This document shows, piece after piece, positions 6,672 to 7,918 of a stretch of 7,918 nt of DNA. The notes beneath the pieces are model-generated. The model searched no databases. It worked only from the letters and a program-made list of their open reading frames with translations, and had not been told where the DNA came from. The position numbers and the translations under genes were made by a program. Source of the stretch: Thermoplasmatales archaeon ex4484_6 (GTDB taxonomy: Archaea; Thermoplasmatota; Penumbrarchaeia; Penumbrarchaeales; Penumbrarchaeaceae); contig NJDO01000131.1 of assembly GCA_002254385.1 (NCBI GenBank), forward strand, positions 1 through 7,918. The letters are read 5' to 3'. The first letter of the stretch is position 1. Each line of letters begins with the position of its first letter.

Positions 6672-6786
6672 CGAGATACCCCTTTCCCTTGTAATCATTG
6701 TTTCTCTTCATGGAGGTCCGGACGTCAATTGGGCAATTCTTCCGCCTCAAATGCTTCATTCATCTCCATTTCGTGGACCACCCAGG

Positions 6787-6797
6787 ATGATATTATC
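6787..6797 (-). promoter_or_regulatory. Possible TATA-like element upstream of the NifX-type gene
   Basis: The minus strand reads GATAATATCAT in the spacer between the ATP-NAD kinase and NifX-type genes. If used, it would give a leader of about 95 bases to ATG 6671 or about 70 bases to ATG 6698, long for this window. No better TATA candidate lies closer, so support is weak. Confidence 0.25.
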
Positions 6798-6841
6798 GTA
6801 GATCACTCCCCGTTGGGATGAGGTGCAATACCCGGTTCATT

Positions 6842-6847
6842 AAAAAA
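6842..6847 (-). terminator. T6 tract downstream of the ATP-NAD kinase gene
   Basis: On the minus strand a run of six T follows the ATP-NAD kinase stop by about 51 bases in an otherwise mixed spacer, preceded by a minimal GCGAAAGC hairpin. A T-rich tract of this sort is what archaeal RNA polymerase uses for termination. No other candidate is seen in the spacer to the next gene. Confidence 0.4.
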
Positions 6848-6898
6848 CCTTGCTTTCGCTGATGTTACCTTGAATTCGGTGAAATACACGGGCGGACT

Positions 6899-7918
6899 CT
6901 ATCTGATGCGCTTCATCCGGTATGTCCTGTATCCTGTCAGGACCTTCATGGAACCCAGCTCGCGGATCTCCGAATCGAGATCGTGATCGCCGGTGTCGAC
7001 CCTCAGAGCATCGGTCCTCTCGAGTTTCTGGGGGACCGAAACGACCAGTATGTTCTCTACACCTATCCTTCTTACAACCTCGGGACTTATCTGAAGATTC
7101 CCCCTCCCCAGAAAGAATCCCTGCCCACCGATCGGGGACACGATTATCCGTATCGGGGCGTCTCCCTGCTGTTCGATGAGTTCGAGAAGGCCCCTCTCGT
7201 CAAGGTCCCTGCCAACCTGTTCTCTCCCCTTTATGGCATCAACACCCAGATGGGTCTTCTCGATACCCAGTTCCTCCCCGATCCTCTTCAGGGTCCCGCC
7301 AGGTCCCAGAATGAAAAGGGTGTCGGGTTCCTCCTCCACCCTCTCCCTGACATCGTCCGCTATCTCCTCCAGGAAGCTCTCTATCCCCTCCTCCTCGACC
7401 ACGAACTTTCCCGTCTGGATGAAGGCCGGTTCGTAGAGGGTCTTTGCCATTCCGAACAGTCTTATGTTCCAGTCCCCTTTGCGGTATCTCTCCTCGTCGA
7501 GGTCCATCACCTCTCCCTCGCCGGTGGTCATCTCGCCCCTGAGGTAGAATTCCATAAGCTCCCCGGAGATGGAAGGGTCCACCGCGAAAACTCCGGAATG
7601 CATCTTCACGCCGGCGGGAATGCCGAACATGGGAACGTCCCCTATCACCGGGAGGATATCCCTTGCCGTACCGTCACCACCGCAGAACCATACGAGCTCC
7701 GCTCCCGCATCCACGGCCTTCCTGACGGTTTCCCTGGTATCCTCCGGTTTGGAGCTTCCCCCGAATGAATGGATAACGTCGAAGGACCATAACGGATGCG
7801 TGAGCTCCCTGAGAAGATCTTCACCCATGGGACCCGATGCGGTAAGGAAGAGCACCTCTTCCTTGACCCTGTGCCTGTCGAAAGCCTCCTTCAAACGCGA
7901 CAGGGCCTCTCTCGCCCT
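6899..7918 (-). CDS. ATP-NAD kinase family protein (5' end beyond window edge)
   Basis: 339 C-terminal residues are visible; the family is usually about 370-390 long, so the N-terminus is outside the window. The reading frame is open to base 7918, and a TTG at 7894 should not be taken as the start. The NAD kinase signature GGDGTARDI (visible residues 80-88) is followed by GIPAGVKMHSGVFAV (99-113), EVMDLDEERYRKG (126-138), LFILGPGGTLKRIGEELGIE (191-210), PIGGQGFFLGRGNLQISPEV (252-271) and LRVDTGDHDLD (305-315). This is the bacterial/archaeal subfamily annotated as ATP-NAD kinase or acetoin-catabolism-like, distinct from classical NadK, and the true substrate of many members is unproven. GGDGT binds ATP phosphates in the wider diacylglycerol/NAD/sphingosine kinase superfamily. 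It ends in TAG with basic RTYRMKRIR. Cytoplasmic. A T6 tract lies about 50 bases downstream, so it is probably transcribed separately from the NifX-type gene. Confidence 0.93.
   Translation of the reverse strand, partial: RAREALSRLKEAFDRHRVKEEVLFLTASGPMGEDLLRELTHPLWSFDVIHSFGGSSKPEDTRETVRKAVDAGAELVWFCGGDGTARDILPVIGDVPMFGIPAGVKMHSGVFAVDPSISGELMEFYLRGEMTTGEGEVMDLDEERYRKGDWNIRLFGMAKTLYEPAFIQTGKFVVEEEGIESFLEEIADDVRERVEEEPDTLFILGPGGTLKRIGEELGIEKTHLGVDAIKGREQVGRDLDERGLLELIEQQGDAPIRIIVSPIGGQGFFLGRGNLQISPEVVRRIGVENILVVSVPQKLERTDALRVDTGDHDLDSEIRELGSMKVLTGYRTYRMKRIR

Noticed and set aside
6725..6781. Possible 14-18 codon leader peptide (MEMNEAFEAEELPN) upstream of the NifX-type gene
   Set aside because: It is short, with no convincing ribosome-binding site, and nothing suggests attenuation. 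Chance open frames of this size are common.
6983..7768. 261-codon plus-strand open frame
   Set aside because: It is antisense to the ATP-NAD kinase gene, which carries GGDGT and GIPAGVKMHSG motifs in frame. The long shadow reflects GC-rich codon structure.
7892..7894. TTG as the start of the ATP-NAD kinase gene
   Set aside because: The frame stays open to the window edge with plausible coding sequence (RAREALSR), and the family has about 30-50 more N-terminal residues. The gene is simply cut by the edge.

Overview
The window looks like a piece of an archaeal chromosome, most likely from the Thermoplasmatota or a neighbouring euryarchaeal lineage. This is inferred from the arginine codons (mostly AGG/AGA), short leaders with weak or absent Shine-Dalgarno sites, TATA-like boxes, an archaeal-type surface protein combining NosD-like and FN3 domains, a short ArsR-type wHTH regulator and the ATP-NAD kinase subfamily present. 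No 16S rRNA or other phylogenetic marker is visible, so the assignment is only suggestive. All seven recognisable genes lie on the minus strand, so transcription runs from right to left. No tRNA, rRNA, CRISPR array, insertion sequence or integrase was seen, and no gene-free stretch exceeds 300 bases.

In transcription order the genes are: (1) an ATP-NAD kinase family protein whose N-terminus lies beyond the right edge (7918-6899). After a roughly 200-base spacer with a T-tract comes (2) a NifX/NifB-type dinitrogenase-cofactor-domain protein (6671-6273). A 245-base spacer holding an inverted repeat, a T-tract and a good TATA box precedes (3) a 92-residue Cys-less DUF59/MIP18-type protein (6027-5749). 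Next is (4) a polytopic GT39-like glycosyltransferase whose frame is broken by an apparent one-base deletion near 4929-4931 (5682-4484). A 207-base spacer with a strong imperfect inverted repeat precedes (5) a small Cys-less ArsR-type winged-helix regulator (4276-3932). Then come (6) a 1037-residue secreted, membrane-anchored, heavily N-glycosylatable surface protein (3883-770) and (7) HypE, the [NiFe]-hydrogenase maturation protein, cut by the left edge (753-1).

Two themes stand out. The right half (NifX-like, DUF59) and the far left (HypE) concern metal-cofactor or Fe-S assembly. The centre holds envelope functions: a lipid-linked-sugar glycosyltransferase, a surface glycoprotein candidate with about 25 N-glycosylation sequons, and between them a small DNA-binding regulator that could control the surface gene. 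The surface gene and hypE are 16 bases apart and probably co-transcribed. I see no clearly new defence or mobile system. The points most worth checking are the glycosyltransferase frameshift, the regulator/surface-protein unit, the extra segment in HypE, and the structured spacers.
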